Shown piece after piece: positions 1-7,110 of a stretch of DNA of 32,044 nucleotides. Origin of the DNA: Acidimicrobiales bacterium AG-410-I20 (lineage in GTDB: Bacteria; Actinomycetota; Acidimicrobiia; Acidimicrobiales; MedAcidi-G1). The notes under the pieces were generated by a model. It did no database searches and had not been told where the DNA came from. It saw only the letters and a program-made list of their open reading frames with translations. Position numbers and translations under genes: made by a program. The stretch's first letter is position 1; every line of letters begins with the position of its first letter. The stretch lies in contig QCKS01000016.1 in the NCBI GenBank assembly GCA_003215175.1, positions 1-32,044 of the forward strand. The letters run 5' to 3'.

Positions 1-2
1 TC

Positions 3-473
3 ACAACCTATGCTCCGGAAAAAAACATAAGAGTCCTAGATATAGGATGTGGAACTGGACTCTCAGGATTAGCGCTACAAAAACATGGTTTCAATAACAT
101 TGAGGGATGCGATTTTTCGCCATTAATGCTGAAGAAAGCTAAAGAAACAAACTCTTATCAAAGACTTTTCGAAGCTGATATTAATCACAAACTAGAAATT
201 GAAACAGAAACTTACGACGCTGCAGTAGCTGTTGGAGTTCTCAGTTTCGCTCATGTAAGAACCGAAGCAATACGTGAAATGCTACGAATCATAAAAATTG
301 GGGGACTGTTAGTCATAGGCCTAAATGAGAAATATTGGGCAGAGGATCAAGTGGACGAAAAACTAGAGAAACTTTCACAAGAAGGACTATTAGAGGTTCT
401 TTCTCAAGAATACGGAGACCATCTACCAGGAACAGGCCTTGGTGGCTGGGTAGCTACTTTAAAGAAAAGATAG
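3..473 (+). CDS. SAM-dependent class I methyltransferase, 5' partial
   Basis: The reading frame is open from the left edge (codon phase starting at base 3), so the N-terminus lies outside the window. The visible 156 residues begin just before methyltransferase motif I (VLDIGCGTG, visible residues 11-19), the glycine-rich loop that binds S-adenosylmethionine. An acidic stretch (GCDFSPLM) follows where the ribose-binding acidic residue is expected. Further on, YDAAVAVGVLSF fits motif IV and a strand-helix pattern including IKIGGLLVIG fits the Rossmann-like fold. An internal ATG at 126 is not the start, because motif I lies upstream of it. The acceptor substrate cannot be told from this part; small-molecule methylation is likely from the short, compact fold. 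The stop lies 9 bases before the next gene, so the two may be co-transcribed. Confidence 0.85.
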   Translation, partial: TTYAPEKNIRVLDIGCGTGLSGLALQKHGFNNIEGCDFSPLMLKKAKETNSYQRLFEADINHKLEIETETYDAAVAVGVLSFAHVRTEAIREMLRIIKIGGLLVIGLNEKYWAEDQVDEKLEKLSQEGLLEVLSQEYGDHLPGTGLGGWVATLKKR

Positions 474-482
474 AGTTCTGCA

Positions 483-887
483 ATGATGAATAGTATTCCT
501 GAAACACACCGTGATCTTTTAGAAAAACCCTCTATTTGGCATGTAGCTACTGTTGGGCCTAACGGCGAACCACAGGCTTCTCCGGTATGGGCTGATTACG
601 ATGGAACATACATACGTTTCCCTCACAAAATAGGTCGCCAAAAATGGAGGAACCTAAACAAAAACAATAAAATCGCGCTCTCAGCCACAGACCCAGAGAA
701 TCCAGAACGGTATTTGGAGATACGCGGGACACTAGTGGAATGGGAAACAGAAGGAGCGGTTGAATTTCTTGATCAGATGGCAAAGAAATATTGGGGAAAA
801 GACGAGTTTCCTCGTGAGCATGTCGGCCGGTTAGAGGATCGAATCACGGCAGTGGTTAAACCTGAATACTGCACGACAATGGGGTAA
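483..887 (+). CDS. PPOX-class (pyridoxamine-phosphate-oxidase-like) F420/flavin-dependent protein
   Basis: This is a 134-residue split-barrel protein of the pyridoxamine 5'-phosphate oxidase-like superfamily, resembling actinobacterial 'PPOX class F420-dependent' enzymes that reduce or bind small molecules with F420 or FMN. The diagnostic N-terminal pattern is present: a short helix, then WHVATVGPNGEPQASPVWADYDG (residues 19-41), where family members place the first barrel strands and cofactor-phosphate contacts. KIGRQKWRNLNKNNKIAL (about 49-66) is the conserved basic stretch, followed by YLEIRGTLVEW. Length is normal for the family. Two ATG codons (483, 486) are possible starts. It lies 9 bases after the methyltransferase and converges on the TauD-like gene with 8 bases between stops. 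Cofactor preference is inferred from the lineage and cannot be read from the sequence. Confidence 0.8.
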   Translation: MMNSIPETHRDLLEKPSIWHVATVGPNGEPQASPVWADYDGTYIRFPHKIGRQKWRNLNKNNKIALSATDPENPERYLEIRGTLVEWETEGAVEFLDQMAKKYWGKDEFPREHVGRLEDRITAVVKPEYCTTMG

Positions 888-895
888 CACCTTTC

Positions 896-1735
896 CTAAC
901 TATTGGGTTGGCGCACATCGCTCTCCACGACCACACGATGCATAACTCGACGTTCAGGAAAATAGTCATCAACAGCGTAATGTTGTGAGCCTCGGTTATC
1001 CCAAAGAGCGATAGTTCCTGGTTGCCACCGAAGGCGAACATGAAATTGCGGACGATTAATGAGGTCAAACAAATAGTTCAATAAGCGTCGACTTTCTGGT
1101 TGAGTCATACCCGAAATATGCACAGTGAAGGTTTCATTCACATTCACAAACGGTCGTCCAGTAACTGGATGATGATCAATAATCGGATGAACCGCAGAAC
1201 CCACAGACTCCATACGTTCATTAATCCCATCAACACCCCCTGCTTTATAAGCATGAGACCGAAAAGAACCCATGTCATGAACTGCAGAAAGTCCCTCTAA
1301 GTCTTTTCGCAAACCAGAAGGCAAAGCATCATGAACAGCGAAACAATTCGCCCACAGAGTGTCACCACCCACCGAAGGAATCTCTATGCCCTGCAACACT
1401 GAGGCAAAAGCAGCGTCTTGACTGAACGTGAGGTCAGCATGCCATTCGGCACTATCAGGAGGATTCTCCGGACCCATATCTAAGACCGTGACATGCTCAA
1501 ATCCCTCAAGAGCTTCATAAGTATGGTGCCTTCCTTGGAGAGAGCCAAAATTACTAGCAAAACCACTGAGTTGTTCTGGAGTTATATGTTGATCATGAAA
1601 AAAAAGTACGAGGTGCTTTAAAAGAGCGTCATAAAGAAAATCAGCATCGCTATCACTCAAGTCCTTAGAAAGATCCACACCAGTGATGATCGCTCCAAGA
1701 TTAGGAGTGCACGGGGAAACTTCAATAAGCGACAT
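896..1735 (-). CDS. TauD/TfdA-family 2-oxoglutarate dioxygenase
   Basis: A 279-residue Fe(II)/2-oxoglutarate dioxygenase, close in length to E. coli taurine dioxygenase TauD (283). The iron-binding facial triad is intact: H99 and D101 in EWHADLTF and H252 in NRGSQHYAVDDY; R267 in RVMHRVV is the 2-oxoglutarate-binding arginine. By eye, other TauD landmarks align: NPPD before the HxD, GGDTLW, and H70/Y73 where TauD contacts the taurine sulfonate. The residue matching TauD N95 is serine, so the substrate may be another sulfonate, a sulfate ester or a carboxylate. It ends a minus-strand run with thiamine pyrophosphokinase, an ABC ATPase and a TauE/SafE permease; a sulfite-releasing oxygenase next to a sulfite exporter makes sulfonate breakdown the favoured inference. 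A possible GGAGT ribosome-binding site lies 11 bases before the ATG. Confidence 0.88.
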   Translation of the reverse strand: MSLIEVSPCTPNLGAIITGVDLSKDLSDSDADFLYDALLKHLVLFFHDQHITPEQLSGFASNFGSLQGRHHTYEALEGFEHVTVLDMGPENPPDSAEWHADLTFSQDAAFASVLQGIEIPSVGGDTLWANCFAVHDALPSGLRKDLEGLSAVHDMGSFRSHAYKAGGVDGINERMESVGSAVHPIIDHHPVTGRPFVNVNETFTVHISGMTQPESRRLLNYLFDLINRPQFHVRLRWQPGTIALWDNRGSQHYAVDDYFPERRVMHRVVVESDVRQPNS

Positions 1736-1753
1736 TGTTGAAGAGTACTCCGA

Positions 1754-2380
1754 TCACTCTTTTCCAGCTTGGTTGGCAAAAACTAAAAGCACCCCAGAAC
1801 GAACAGACACTCCAACTTTTTCTTGCACGGAACAGTTAGACATACCGCGACCTTCACCCAACAAAAGGCTGTCATCATCAAGAGACCACTGCAATCCAGA
1901 AGTAGTAACACCAGAAGCTTCATTTCCCACTGGAAGAAGACTCACCGTCGTACCCAGAGGGAGAACAATTTCAAAAGAATCATGAACAACCCAAACTTGG
2001 GACTCATCAATAAATACAGTTATCGCCATGTGCGCCCACTCCTGGCTAACAAGAACTAACAAGTTATTGAACGAATGATCAGCCCGCCCTTGAAAAGTCC
2101 CTACAACCGTGACCTGATTAGCGCCAAGACTTGAGGCCTCCGATAAAGCCAATTCAAGATCAGTGAAATCTTTATCTATTGGATGACGCACAACTTTCTT
2201 CGCAGAAGATTCTCCCACGCTCGTCACGGAATCAAGATCACCCACAAGTAAATCAACGCCGTATCCGAACTTCAAAGCATGATCGGCACCATGATCAGCC
2301 GCAATAACAAAATCTGCATCCAATTCCGGAAGAGACAACGGAACAGGACCACCAGAAAAAATCACTACATGGTGTGTCAT
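1754..2380 (-). CDS. Thiamine pyrophosphokinase (thiamine diphosphokinase)
   Basis: The 208-residue protein matches the thiamine pyrophosphokinase fold, which transfers pyrophosphate from ATP to thiamine to make thiamine diphosphate. Visible landmarks are the N-terminal strand with IAADHGADHAL (27-37), the metal/ATP motif VGDLDS (46-51), PIDKDFTDLELAL (67-79, the conserved DKDxTDxE block), and the thiamine-binding GRADHSFNNL (98-107). The C-terminal half forms the beta-sandwich domain, with LPLGTTVSLLPVG typical of the family. Its start overlaps the end of the ABC ATPase gene by 4 bases (ATGA), and the TauD-like gene follows 18 bases later, so translation is probably coupled. A thiamine salvage role is standard; why it sits with a dioxygenase and a TauE permease is not clear. 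Confidence 0.85.
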   Translation of the reverse strand: MTHHVVIFSGGPVPLSLPELDADFVIAADHGADHALKFGYGVDLLVGDLDSVTSVGESSAKKVVRHPIDKDFTDLELALSEASSLGANQVTVVGTFQGRADHSFNNLLVLVSQEWAHMAITVFIDESQVWVVHDSFEIVLPLGTTVSLLPVGNEASGVTTSGLQWSLDDDSLLLGEGRGMSNCSVQEKVGVSVRSGVLLVFANQAGKE

Positions 2381-3171
2381 TTCTTATCAACTACTTTTGC
2401 GAAATAACGGCCGCTTTCGTTTGAAAGCGAAATCTGAAGTTCAAAGCACTGACTCAAGTTCTCTCCACTCATCACTTCCTCTATTTTCCCCTGTTTAATC
2501 ATCTGACCATTTGACATTAACGCCGCATGAGTAAAACCTTCAGGTATTTCTTCTACATGATGGGTTACCAAAATAACTGAGGGCCCAGAAGAGGCCGATA
2601 TTAATGAAGTAAGAGAAGATAATAATTCCTCTCTTCCTCCGAGATCTAAACCCGCTGCCGGCTCATCTAGTAAAACAAGATCGGGATCAGTCATTAGGGA
2701 GCGAGCAAGAAGAACACGCTGCTTCTCTCCTGAAGATAAAACACCGAAATCGTGCTCAGTTCTATTACCGCATCCAACGAGATCAAGCAGAGAGTAGGCG
2801 CGGTCACGATCATTATCAGAATATGAATGCCACCAAGGTTCAAGAGCACCATACCTAGCGGTCATAACTACATCACGAGCTTTGATAGTAGAACGAAAAG
2901 AATTTGATAAAGAAGCGGAAATGAAGCCAACTTTGCTTCTTAATTCACGAATATCTACTCGTCCGAGAATCTGATCAAGGACTGTGACTTCACCTCGAGA
3001 AGGATGAAGGTGCAGGCCAGCAATTTGAAGCAGAGTACTTTTCCCAGAACCATTCGGCCCGAGAACAACCCAATGTTGATTCGGCTCTACCTTCCAGGAA
3101 ATCTTTTTTAAAGCAGAAACTCCAGCGAATTGTCGTTCAACTTCTTCAAATCGAATTACACAGTCAGACAT
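2377..3171 (-). CDS. ABC transporter ATP-binding protein without adjacent permease
   Basis: A single 264-residue ABC ATPase. Walker A is GPNGSGKST (38-46), the signature loop is LSSGEKQR (145-152), Walker B is LVLLDEP (165-171) followed by the D-loop, and the switch histidine is in VTHHVEEIPEGF. The HHVEEIPxGF stretch and overall length resemble the YlmA/ModF-like group of ATPases. There is no transmembrane partner gene next to it: the neighbour 6 bases upstream in the operon is a TauE/SafE permease, which is not an ABC subunit. It may serve a permease elsewhere or act as a soluble ABC protein. It overlaps the downstream thiamine pyrophosphokinase gene by 4 bases, which suggests coupled translation. 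The transported substrate is unknown. Confidence 0.88.
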   Translation of the reverse strand: MSDCVIRFEEVERQFAGVSALKKISWKVEPNQHWVVLGPNGSGKSTLLQIAGLHLHPSRGEVTVLDQILGRVDIRELRSKVGFISASLSNSFRSTIKARDVVMTARYGALEPWWHSYSDNDRDRAYSLLDLVGCGNRTEHDFGVLSSGEKQRVLLARSLMTDPDLVLLDEPAAGLDLGGREELLSSLTSLISASSGPSVILVTHHVEEIPEGFTHAALMSNGQMIKQGKIEEVMSGENLSQCFELQISLSNESGRYFAKVVDKK

Positions 3172-3177
3172 AACTAA

Positions 3178-3927
3178 CTAGAAAAGAGAACGCAAAAGGA
3201 GAGCGATAGCCCCCGCAGTTGAAAGAGTGTAAATGAAGAAAGCAATCTTTCCAGAATCAACACGAGAACGTAAAGGACCTGAAATCAAAACTCCAATCAC
3301 AGCGGCAGGCAGCAAAAGTAAAGAGTTCCAAATGTCACTCAACTCGAATTGACCACCCAAGATAAGCCCAAAGATAGATATGGAAGATCCAATGACAAAG
3401 TAAGGAGACATTGTCGCTCGAAACGAAGGACCAGGCAGATCCTTCAAAGCCAAAGCCATTGGTGGTCCACCGACGCCCACTGATGTAGCCATAAATCCGC
3501 TTACCCCACCAGCAAGAGTCACAGTCTTTCTACTCCGGGGCAAAGAAAGACCACTTACTTGTAGAGCAATAGCAACTAAAAGAAGAACCCCAAAGAGGAG
3601 CCCTAAGCGGTCGGTGGAGATCAGACTCAACGCCAACACTCCAAGAACGACTCCAGGTATTCGACCTATTAAGGCGGAGACTAACGCAGGTCGATCAACA
3701 TTCCCGCGTTCACGCCACGCCAACATTAAATTCATGATTGGATTCACAATTAAAATGGGAATTGGTATAAGTTCAGGATTAATGAGAGCCAAAAGCGGAA
3801 CCGCGAAGAGATTCGCCCCAAAACCAATAGAGCCTTGAATTGCAGCGGCAATAATAAATATCGAAATGACTAAAAAAATCTCAATAGGAGTCATACCAAA
3901 TTTGATACTAACTCTTTTCACGCTCAA
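3178..3927 (-). CDS. TauE/SafE-family sulfite/anion exporter
   Basis: A 249-residue integral membrane protein of the TauE/SafE family, with about eight hydrophobic segments in two halves. The first half opens with AAAIQGSIGFGANLFAVPLL and the second with AGGVSGFMATSVGVGGPPMAL; the paired GxxxGFGA and GVGGPP motifs are the family signature. Members export sulfite, sulfoacetate or related organic anions from the cytoplasm. It is the first gene of the minus-strand run leading to the TauD-like oxygenase, which would produce sulfite if it acts on a sulfonate. The start is uncertain: the longest frame begins with TTG at 3927 (an AGCAGG-like site precedes it), while an ATG at 3894 (MTPIEIF) gives a more typical N-terminus. 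Promoters for this and the divergent CNNM gene must fit in or around the 39-base gap. Confidence 0.85.
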   Translation of the reverse strand: MSVKRVSIKFGMTPIEIFLVISIFIIAAAIQGSIGFGANLFAVPLLALINPELIPIPILIVNPIMNLMLAWRERGNVDRPALVSALIGRIPGVVLGVLALSLISTDRLGLLFGVLLLVAIALQVSGLSLPRSRKTVTLAGGVSGFMATSVGVGGPPMALALKDLPGPSFRATMSPYFVIGSSISIFGLILGGQFELSDIWNSLLLLPAAVIGVLISGPLRSRVDSGKIAFFIYTLSTAGAIALLLRSLF

Positions 3928-3966
3928 CTATGAGCCTGCTTTTCATTTCGCTAAAGTAAAGACTTA

Positions 3967-5229
3967 ATGAACACCATCTCTGGTCTTCTCATCATGACAG
4001 CACTCTTGGTGCTCAACGCGAGTTTCGTGGCAGCTGAGTTCAGCCTGCTAGCTCTAGATCGAGCCCGAGTAGAAGCACAAGCAAACCAAGGTAGCCGAGT
4101 ACACCGATCTCTTTTACGTGCTTTACAACGTCTGACTCTAACTATGTCAGGATGTCAATTCGGTATTACGTTGTCGGCTTTGATGCTGGGCTTTGTTGCT
4201 GAACCAACAATGGCAAGATTGTTAACTGGCGATGACCACCCCACTGGATTGAGTGTTCTCCTAGCCATTTTTGTGGCAACAGTTCTTCATTTAATTATCG
4301 GCGAACAGGTCCCAAAATACATCGCACTCGCGGCACCAGAAGCGACTTCACGAAAGTTAGTTCCCCTACTAGCCGGATACAGCGTCTTAGTGCGCCCTTT
4401 AGTGCGGCTACTCAACGGCACAGCTAACTCTGTTGTGCGCCGATTCGGTGTTGAACCTAGAGACGAAATAGATACCTCACGAACTTCGGAAGAACTTGAA
4501 ACACTCATCACCGAAAGAGCTTCGAGTGTTTTAGACCCAGAAGAAGTTTCACTGCTCACTCGTTCGTTACGTTTTAGCGACAAGACCGCAGTCGATGCAT
4601 TAATACCAAGAGTCGACATTGATGCCTTACAAAGAGCAACGCAGGTCTCCGATCTTATTACCCATGCTTTAGACACTGGCCGATCAAGATTTCCAGTATT
4701 TGATAAGGACCTCGACGACATCATCGGGGTTGTCCACGTCAAGTCGGTTTATCGACTCTCGCCAGAAGAAAGACACACTACACATGTGTCCGAAATTATG
4801 CGAGACATTCTTGCTGTTCCAGAAACAAGAAAACTAGAAGAAATTCTGTCTGATATGAAAAATCGTCGGACACAGATGGCTGTAGTGATAGATGAGCACG
4901 GAGCAACTTCTGGGATCATCACTCTAGAAGACTTATTAGAAGAAATCTTAGGAGAAATAAAAGACGAATATGACAACGATTCAACTGAAGCAGAACTGGA
5001 GAACCCAGGAAGCTTTCTCGTCGCAGGCCGTCTCAACTTTGAAGAAGTATTTGACTCAACAGGATTCAAAATACCTGAAGGACAGTACGAAACTCTCGCT
5101 GGATTTGTCTTAGAGAGACTAGGGCATTTGGCCGAACCTGGTGAAAAAGTCATAGAAGGACAATGGACAATAGAGGTAGTCGAAGTTAAGAGAAGACGAA
5201 TTATCACGTTAAGGGTTACTTCGTCATGA
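3967..5229 (+). CDS. CNNM/CorC-type membrane protein (DUF21, CBS pair, CorC/HlyC domain)
   Basis: This 420-residue protein has the full HlyC/CorC-CNNM layout. Residues 1-140 form the DUF21 membrane domain, with the first helix LIMTALLVLNASFVAAEFSLLA and the conserved SGCQFGITLSALMLG and IIGEQVPKYIAL stretches. Residues about 200-330 hold two CBS domains (ALIPRVDIDAL, TGRSRFPVFDKDLDDIIGVV, TQMAVVIDEHGATSGIITLEDL). Residues about 345-420 are the CorC/HlyC FAD-like domain. Family members are linked to Mg2+/cation efflux or membrane-stress tolerance. The neighbouring gene, overlapping by 4 bases, is a shorter paralogue; this tandem pair mirrors mycobacterial Rv1842c and Rv1841c. It is divergent from the TauE gene, 39 bases away. 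Confidence 0.9.
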   Translation: MNTISGLLIMTALLVLNASFVAAEFSLLALDRARVEAQANQGSRVHRSLLRALQRLTLTMSGCQFGITLSALMLGFVAEPTMARLLTGDDHPTGLSVLLAIFVATVLHLIIGEQVPKYIALAAPEATSRKLVPLLAGYSVLVRPLVRLLNGTANSVVRRFGVEPRDEIDTSRTSEELETLITERASSVLDPEEVSLLTRSLRFSDKTAVDALIPRVDIDALQRATQVSDLITHALDTGRSRFPVFDKDLDDIIGVVHVKSVYRLSPEERHTTHVSEIMRDILAVPETRKLEEILSDMKNRRTQMAVVIDEHGATSGIITLEDLLEEILGEIKDEYDNDSTEAELENPGSFLVAGRLNFEEVFDSTGFKIPEGQYETLAGFVLERLGHLAEPGEKVIEGQWTIEVVEVKRRRIITLRVTSS

Positions 5230-6263
5230 TTTTCATTGCCGTAATTTTCCTCATAGTTGTAAACGCAGTTTTTGTTGCTGTTGAATTTGCTTTAATAGCA
5301 AGCCGACCCCTTCGTCTACAAGAAGCCGCGAAGAATGGAAAGAAAAGTTCTCGCCGAGCGTTAGCAGCACACAAAGATCTCCGACGCCAAGTTTCTGGTG
5401 CGCAGTTAGGTATTACGGCAAGCAGCGTGATTTTAGGAATTACCGCTGAACCTTCTATTGGTCGGTTAATCCAACCCGTGGTAGAACTCTTCGGGGCCTC
5501 AGAAACTCTGGCTGAAAGCATTAGTTGGATCACTGCAATAGGTTTTGCTGGCATCGTACAGTTACTTCTCGGGGAAATGGTGCCAAAAAATCTTGCGGTG
5601 ACTGCTCCAGAAAATACTTTGCAGCGACTGATTTCTATACATCGAGTATTTGTTTTATCTATGACCCCACTCATCTGGATATTAGACAAATTGTCAACAC
5701 TTCTTGTTAAACCATTTGGCTATACCCCAGTTAATGAAATCAATCATGCTCTAGGTGTTTCAGAACTTTCAGCAATTTTTGATTCATCACATGAAAAAGG
5801 ATCTATCGACGAATTTGAACACGAGTTACTTACCAGTGCATTGGACCTAGGAATTCACCCGATTCAAGAGATAGCTATTCCTCGGGAAGAAATAGTTGCA
5901 GTGAATAAAGAAATGACAATTGCCGAAATAGAACAACAGATCTTAAAGAGTGGCCACACACGAATGCCGGTTATAGGGGAGACCCTCGATGACATAATTG
6001 GAATGGTGCACGCGAAAGATCTTCTTCAATACGGACCAGAGATGCAAAGTTCAATTCTTCCAGAAGGCTCAATCCGAGAATTAGCGATAGTTTCACCAGA
6101 CATAACCCAAGAGGATGCATTGCTACTTATGAGAAGCAACAGGAACCATCTAGTGGTGTTACAGAATCCTGTTTCAGAAACTGTTGGACTGGTAACGATG
6201 GAAGACGTTGTTGAGGAATTAGTAGGAGAGTTTGAAGACGAAACAGATGCTGAGGTTCTTTAA
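5226..6263 (+). CDS. CNNM-type membrane protein, short paralogue lacking the CorC/HlyC domain
   Basis: A 345-residue partner of the preceding gene; its ATG overlaps the upstream stop (ATGA), so the two are probably translationally coupled. The DUF21 domain spans residues 1-150 (IVVNAVFVAVEFALIA, SGAQLGITASSVILG, LLGEMVPKNLAV) and a CBS pair spans about 210-335 (GHTRMPVIGETLDDIIGMV, NHLVVLQNPVSETVGLVTMEDV). The protein ends soon after the second CBS domain (VEELVGEFEDE), without the CorC/HlyC domain of its neighbour. That length matches mycobacterial Rv1841c, so this is a normal short paralogue and not a truncation. The two proteins plausibly form a heteromeric transporter, inferred from the conserved pairing. 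The gene converges on fabI with 6 bases between them. Confidence 0.9.
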   Translation: MIFIAVIFLIVVNAVFVAVEFALIASRPLRLQEAAKNGKKSSRRALAAHKDLRRQVSGAQLGITASSVILGITAEPSIGRLIQPVVELFGASETLAESISWITAIGFAGIVQLLLGEMVPKNLAVTAPENTLQRLISIHRVFVLSMTPLIWILDKLSTLLVKPFGYTPVNEINHALGVSELSAIFDSSHEKGSIDEFEHELLTSALDLGIHPIQEIAIPREEIVAVNKEMTIAEIEQQILKSGHTRMPVIGETLDDIIGMVHAKDLLQYGPEMQSSILPEGSIRELAIVSPDITQEDALLLMRSNRNHLVVLQNPVSETVGLVTMEDVVEELVGEFEDETDAEVL

Positions 6264-6269
6264 ATCTCT

Positions 6270-7037
6270 TTAGGCTCCTATGGCGTGGAAGCCTCCATCT
6301 ACATGAATCATCTCACCGGTAGTTGATGGAAACCAATCAGAGAGCAATGCAACACATGCACGTGCTACTGGGTCAGGATCGTGAATATCCCACCCAAGTG
6401 GAGATCGCTCACCCCAAACTTCCTCAAACGCAGCGAAACCGGGGATACTTTTTGCAGCCATAGTTCGGATAGGTCCAGCAGCAACCATATTTACGCGTAT
6501 GCCCTCTGCTCCCAGAGATTTCGCTAAGTAACGAGAAGTTGACTCTAAAGCAGCTTTTGCTACCCCCATCCAGTTGTAAGCCGGCCAAGCAAAACGTGCA
6601 TCAAAATCCAGACCAACAATAGAACCACCATCAGTCATTAAAGGGCGGACGACTTCAGCAACAGTCTTTAGCGAGTAGGCAGAAATTTCCATAGCTACCG
6701 ACACGTCTTCCCAAGTAGGGGTCATGAAATCTTCCCCCAGGCAAGCTTCAGGAGCGAAACCTATGGCGTGTAAAGCTCCATCTATTCGACCCCAAGATTC
6801 AGTTAGTTCATTTTGTAAAGCGGAGGCTTGTTCGGCTGACGTGACATCAAATTCAAGCACCTCTGGCACTACAGGAAGCTTCTTAGCGGTTCGTTGAGTC
6901 AGACGCATTCCGCGACCAGCCCCAGTCAGAATGATCTCCGCACCCTGTTCTTGAGCTAAACGAGCAACAGAATATGCCAATGAAGCATCAGTAAGAACAC
7001 CGGTTATCAACAACTTCTTATCGTCAAGAATACCCAT
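6270..7037 (-). CDS. fabI: Enoyl-[acyl-carrier-protein] reductase (NADH), InhA/FabI type
   Basis: This 255-residue SDR-fold enzyme performs the last reduction of the fatty-acid elongation cycle (trans-2-enoyl-ACP to acyl-ACP). It closely follows M. tuberculosis InhA: LLITGVLTDASLAYSVARLAQEQGA at the NAD-binding N-terminus, GSIVGLDFDA, PAYNWMGVAKAALES with catalytic Y154 and K161 (InhA Y158/K165), AAGPIRTMAAKSIPGF, and the C-terminal DGGFHAIGA. F145 aligns with InhA F149. The residue matching InhA S94 is alanine (A91, in LHAIGFAP); see the findings. Start ATG has a good GGGAGAG ribosome-binding site 5-6 bases upstream. It is divergent from thrS across 73 bases. No FabG is adjacent, unlike the mycobacterial mabA-inhA operon. 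Confidence 0.92.
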   Translation of the reverse strand: MGILDDKKLLITGVLTDASLAYSVARLAQEQGAEIILTGAGRGMRLTQRTAKKLPVVPEVLEFDVTSAEQASALQNELTESWGRIDGALHAIGFAPEACLGEDFMTPTWEDVSVAMEISAYSLKTVAEVVRPLMTDGGSIVGLDFDARFAWPAYNWMGVAKAALESTSRYLAKSLGAEGIRVNMVAAGPIRTMAAKSIPGFAAFEEVWGERSPLGWDIHDPDPVARACVALLSDWFPSTTGEMIHVDGGFHAIGA

Positions 7038-7096
7038 GCAACTCTCCCATACATGACCTAATTTTTTAGTTATCCTCTATCAAGACCTTACCTGTC

Positions 7097-7101
7097 AGAG
7101 G
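7097..7101 (+). promoter_or_regulatory. Shine-Dalgarno site favouring the GTG start of thrS
   Basis: AGAGG lies 9 bases before the GTG at 7111. No comparable site precedes the alternative ATG at 7168, so the site supports the longer N-terminus. Confidence 0.5.
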
Positions 7102-7110
7102 CGAAAATAT

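Noticed and set aside
7038-7110. T-box or other tRNA-sensing leader before thrS
   Set aside because: The gap to fabI is only 73 bases and has no T-box consensus or terminator/antiterminator arms.
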